Assembly: GCF_014268655.2 (NCBI RefSeq)
Contig: NZ_JABWQX020000002.1
Coordinates: 607,128-671,127, forward strand
Direction: 5' to 3'
Length of the DNA: 64,000 bases
Source: Pseudomonas marvdashtae
GTDB lineage: Bacteria; Pseudomonadota; Gammaproteobacteria; Pseudomonadales; Pseudomonadaceae
The notes below the pieces were generated by a model, which ran no database searches, was not told where the DNA came from, and was given only the letters and a program-made list of their open reading frames with translations. How positions within the stretch are numbered: position 1 is the first letter of the stretch; each line of letters begins with the position of its first letter. Positions 61,146 through 64,000 of this stretch are shown here, one piece after another. A program made the position numbers and the translations under genes.

Positions 61146-63787
61146 CAGCGTTTCACCAATCCAGTCAGGCCGCCCGCAATCAGGGCGGCGGTATCGGCCA
61201 GTGCCACCAGCGGATCGAGTCCGGCGGGCACGGCCATGTAACGAGGTTCCCAGTCAGGCTGGAATTTGTCTTTGAAGCGGCGCAGCCCTTGGAAATTGTA
61301 GAGCTGCTCGCCACGGCGAAACACCATCGAACCCAGGCGCTGGGCCAGTGGTGCGCCGCGACGTGGTTGCAGGCCCGAGAGTGGGACCATGCCGAGGCTG
61401 AAGCGGGCGTAATCGTGGTTTTTATAATGCTGGATCAAGCCGACCATCATGAATTCCATGGTCAGTTTCGGAGCGTCGGGGTGCGCGCGCATCAGGTCAA
61501 GGCTGGCCAGCTCGTGGTTGTGGGTTTCCAACAGATTGGCGAACGCCACCGGGCGACCTTCGAAACGAATCACGGCGATGCGGAAATGCTTGAGGTAGTC
61601 GTTGCTGAAACGGCCCAGGGAAAAGCCTTTCTCGCGCACATTCTTGCCGGTCAGCCAGGCATCGGAAATGACCTTGAGTTCATCCATCGGCGCCTGGCCT
61701 GGCTCATGGATCTCCAGCGACAAGCCATCACGGGTGCCACGGTTCCAGGTGTAGCGCAGGTCCTTCATCTCCTTGCCCTTGGCTTCGAGATCGAAACGCT
61801 TGAGATCCACGCGCGCTTCTTCGCCAAGCTTGATCGCGGTCAGGCCGATGTCCATGTAGTACGGCAGGTTCTCGGCGCGCACTTGATAAAACACCGGCCT
61901 GGCGTGGTAGATGTCGCACAGGTCACGGAACTGCCAGATCATTTCCGCGCGCTGCAGGCTTGGCCCGATCGGGTCGTACAACGCCACCAGGCTACGGCCA
62001 CGGCGGGCATACATCAGGAAGGCTTCATCGTTGGGATGAAACAGCAACGCCTTGTCGCCGGTCAGCGCGAGGCCACCGTCGGGCTGCGAAGACGCCATGA
62101 GAATCGTCTTGGCCCGCTCCAACTCTTCTGCCGTGGGCAGGTGGATCACCGGTCGCGCGGTACGCAGCAGCCAGGTCAGCGACACCACCACCAGCAGCAC
62201 CGCGGCGCCCAGCAATGAGCGCAGGCCGCGAGGGGCATCGGCGTCCAAGGTGAACTGCCACCACAGTTGATGGCTGTAGGGCACGTCCTGATAGGCAAAC
62301 AACAGCAACCAGATCGACGCGCCCAGCACGCATAGGCTGGCGATCAGGAACAGTGGCGAAAACGGCAGCTCGGTCAGGCGACTCGGCCGATAGAAGGACC
62401 GCCGGAACACCGCCAGCAGGGCAGCCGTCAGGGTCAGCAGCGTGGCTTCTTCCCAGTCGAAACCCTTGAGCAGCGAGAGCAGGGCACCAACCAGCAGCAG
62501 GACGGTGGTCAGCATCCAGGCGGCGGACAGGCGACGGCGCAAGCCTTGGGCCAGCAACAGGCACAGCACGCCCACCAGGCTGGCGCCAAAGTGCGAAGCG
62601 TCTACCAGTCGATGGGGGATCAGGAAGCCGATGTGCTCCAAGCGGGTGTCGATCTCGGGCGTCACGCCGGAAAACAGCAGCACCACGCCGGACAGAAACA
62701 CCAGCACCGCCAGGATCGGCGCGGCGAAACCCGACGCCGCCCGCAGCGTCTGGCGGGTCTGGAACAATCGTTGCGCCTCATTGATCAGCAGCAACACGCA
62801 CGCCACCAGCATCGGCAGCAGCACATAGATCAAGCGATACAGCAACAACGCGGCGGCAAGTGGCGCGGCCCCCAGTTTGTCGGCAAACGCGGCCAGCAGG
62901 ATCGCCTCGAACACCCCGACGCCGCCCGGGACATGACTGAGTACGCCGGCCGCCAACGCCAACAAGTACACCAGCAAGAAGGGACCGAACGGTGGCGCCT
63001 CAGGCAGCAACAGGTATAGGACCGTGGCGGCGGCCGCGACATCCAGAGCGGTGATGACCAATTGCAGGAACGTCAGGCGTCGGCCTGGCAGGCGCAAGGT
63101 CCGGCGACCGGCCTTGACCAGGAGGCTGTCCCGCAAAGGTTGCTCCGGCAGGCGACGGCGGTAGATACCAATGGCCAACATGGCGGTCAGCAGCAATACG
63201 GCGACAGCGATCGAGCCCAGCAAAGCGGCTGGAAGGTGCAAGGCCGCAGATGCGGCGGGCAGGTTGCTCAAGGTTGCCAGCGCCGCCAACGGCGGCAGCG
63301 CGCAGCCCAGGGACAGGCTGGCGAACAAGGTCATGTGGGCAACGTCCGCCGCCCCCAGGCCATGTCGGGCATACAACCGGTAGCGAACCGAACCGCCCGA
63401 GAGCAGCGAAAGGCCAATGGCATTGCCGATGGCGAACGCACTGAAACCACCCAGGACCAGGGTCTGTGGCGGCAGCTTCACGCCGGCGTAGCGAGTGGCG
63501 GACCACTCATAGCCCAGCAGAATGATGAAACCGGCCACGGTGGCGGCGATCGCACCGAGCAGGGCCGGCCTCGGCACCTCCAGGATAGCGTCGTGAAGGG
63601 CGTAGAGGTCGAGTTCGCTGAGGAGATGCCGGCAAGCAATCAAGGCAATCGCGAACAGCAGTAACGTGACAGCGAGGCCGATCGGTTGGCGGTACTGGCT
63701 GATCCGATCCAGCCAGCGCAATCGCTCGGCCTTGATCGGTTGTGTCGCAGTAACAGTGTCTTGTGAGTCAGACGAGTGGGCGCGCAT
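61145..63787 (-). CDS. mprF: Aminoacyl-phosphatidylglycerol synthase/flippase MprF
   Basis: An 880-residue MprF. About 14 membrane helices (residues 30-550) form the flippase, with VPGGVGVFEAILLAAFADKL in the central part. The C-terminal cytoplasmic DUF2156 domain, with DKALLFHPNDEAFLMYARRG, transfers an amino acid from tRNA to phosphatidylglycerol. It reduces membrane negative charge and sensitivity to cationic peptides. The homologue in P. aeruginosa makes alanyl-PG; which amino acid is used here cannot be read from the sequence. The ATG at 63787 follows AGAGGTGA; a TTG one codon upstream is possible. Operon with the hydrolase that follows. Confidence 0.94.
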   Translation of the reverse strand: MRAHSSDSQDTVTATQPIKAERLRWLDRISQYRQPIGLAVTLLLFAIALIACRHLLSELDLYALHDAILEVPRPALLGAIAATVAGFIILLGYEWSATRYAGVKLPPQTLVLGGFSAFAIGNAIGLSLLSGGSVRYRLYARHGLGAADVAHMTLFASLSLGCALPPLAALATLSNLPAASAALHLPAALLGSIAVAVLLLTAMLAIGIYRRRLPEQPLRDSLLVKAGRRTLRLPGRRLTFLQLVITALDVAAAATVLYLLLPEAPPFGPFLLVYLLALAAGVLSHVPGGVGVFEAILLAAFADKLGAAPLAAALLLYRLIYVLLPMLVACVLLLINEAQRLFQTRQTLRAASGFAAPILAVLVFLSGVVLLFSGVTPEIDTRLEHIGFLIPHRLVDASHFGASLVGVLCLLLAQGLRRRLSAAWMLTTVLLLVGALLSLLKGFDWEEATLLTLTAALLAVFRRSFYRPSRLTELPFSPLFLIASLCVLGASIWLLLFAYQDVPYSHQLWWQFTLDADAPRGLRSLLGAAVLLVVVSLTWLLRTARPVIHLPTAEELERAKTILMASSQPDGGLALTGDKALLFHPNDEAFLMYARRGRSLVALYDPIGPSLQRAEMIWQFRDLCDIYHARPVFYQVRAENLPYYMDIGLTAIKLGEEARVDLKRFDLEAKGKEMKDLRYTWNRGTRDGLSLEIHEPGQAPMDELKVISDAWLTGKNVREKGFSLGRFSNDYLKHFRIAVIRFEGRPVAFANLLETHNHELASLDLMRAHPDAPKLTMEFMMVGLIQHYKNHDYARFSLGMVPLSGLQPRRGAPLAQRLGSMVFRRGEQLYNFQGLRRFKDKFQPDWEPRYMAVPAGLDPLVALADTAALIAGGLTGLVKR

Positions 63788-63860
63788 CAATCACCTCTTG
63801 AGCTATGCGCGACAGGATGGGGGTATCCAGCCAAGTTACCAATCCCTGCGGCGGAAAATA

Positions 63861-63879
63861 ATTACAAAATATTTGTAAT
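63861..63879. promoter_or_regulatory. 19-base palindrome upstream of mprF
   Basis: ATTACAAA-ATA-TTTGTAAT is a perfect 8-bp inverted repeat about 75 bases before the mprF start, in AT-rich DNA. This looks like a regulator-binding site. I cannot assign the protein. Confidence 0.55.
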
Positions 63880-63902
63880 GGAGTCTTTTTCGACACACAC
63901 AA

Positions 63903-63931
63903 AAAAGGCCACTCTTTCGAGCAGCCTTTCT
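63903..63931 (-). terminator. tRNA terminator
   Basis: On the minus strand AAAGGC...GCCTTT with an inner pairing CTCGAAAGAG, followed by six T, just after the tRNA 3' end. Confidence 0.8.
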
Positions 63932-63938
63932 TGATATT

Positions 63939-64000
<62 letters not shown>

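Overview
This window is chromosome from a Pseudomonas of the P. fluorescens group. The basis is the gene order (ompH-lpxD-fabZ-lpxA-lpxB ... nlpD-rpoS-rsmZ-fdxA-mutS, then an R-type tailocin between mutS and cinA-recA-recX), the GC-rich codon use, and REP sequences of the GAGGGAGCTTGCTCCC type. No database search was possible. Names come from recognised motifs, family knowledge and synteny.

Bases 1-24.2 kb are a dense housekeeping block, almost all on the plus strand. It holds lipid A and fatty acid genes (3' end of ompH, lpxD, fabZ, lpxA, lpxB, accA), nucleic acid genes (rnhB, dnaE, tilS, truD, pyrG), KDO synthesis (kdsA), enolase, the divisome gene ftsB, MEP-pathway genes (ispD, ispF), a formaldehyde detoxification unit (adhC-fghA with a divergent LysR regulator), and surE-pcm-nlpD-rpoS. 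Downstream of rpoS is the Gac/Rsm small RNA rsmZ with a promoter and a candidate GacA site. fdxA and mutS follow on the minus strand.

Bases 27.7-45.1 kb are the accessory region. Next to mutS are a 55-aa unknown gene overlapping an ORF remnant, an unexplained structured stretch and a REPIN. Then comes a tailocin (headless contractile phage tail): a PrtR/CI-like repressor, a promoter covered by ATGCAT operators, a leader hairpin, a Com-like zinc protein, two secreted paralogues of unknown function, a holin, baseplate V-W-J-I, an unusually short two-gene fibre module, a fibre chaperone, sheath, tube, a frameshifting chaperone pair, tape measure, U, X, D, and a lysis set (GH19 endolysin, Rz with embedded Rz1). 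There is no capsid, terminase, portal or integrase gene. An antisense gene resembling LPS-core sugar transferases sits between D and the endolysin and may affect self-resistance. The order matches the R-pyocin locus of P. aeruginosa, but here the repressor lies directly at the structural promoter and no PrtN-type activator is visible. recA follows immediately, and RecA-stimulated self-cleavage of the repressor is the expected induction route.

Bases 45.1-64 kb return to core genes: pncC/cinA-like, recA (LexA box), recX, a LOG-family nucleosidase, a secreted QsregVF-type protein, a tRNA acp3U enzyme, erdR, dgkA, finR/fprA, trmO, a YehS-like gene, an RsuA/RluF-type pseudouridine synthase, a GNAT gene, rimO, kup, and an mprF-virJ pair for aminoacyl-phosphatidylglycerol metabolism. 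The window ends inside an initiator tRNA-Met gene on the minus strand.
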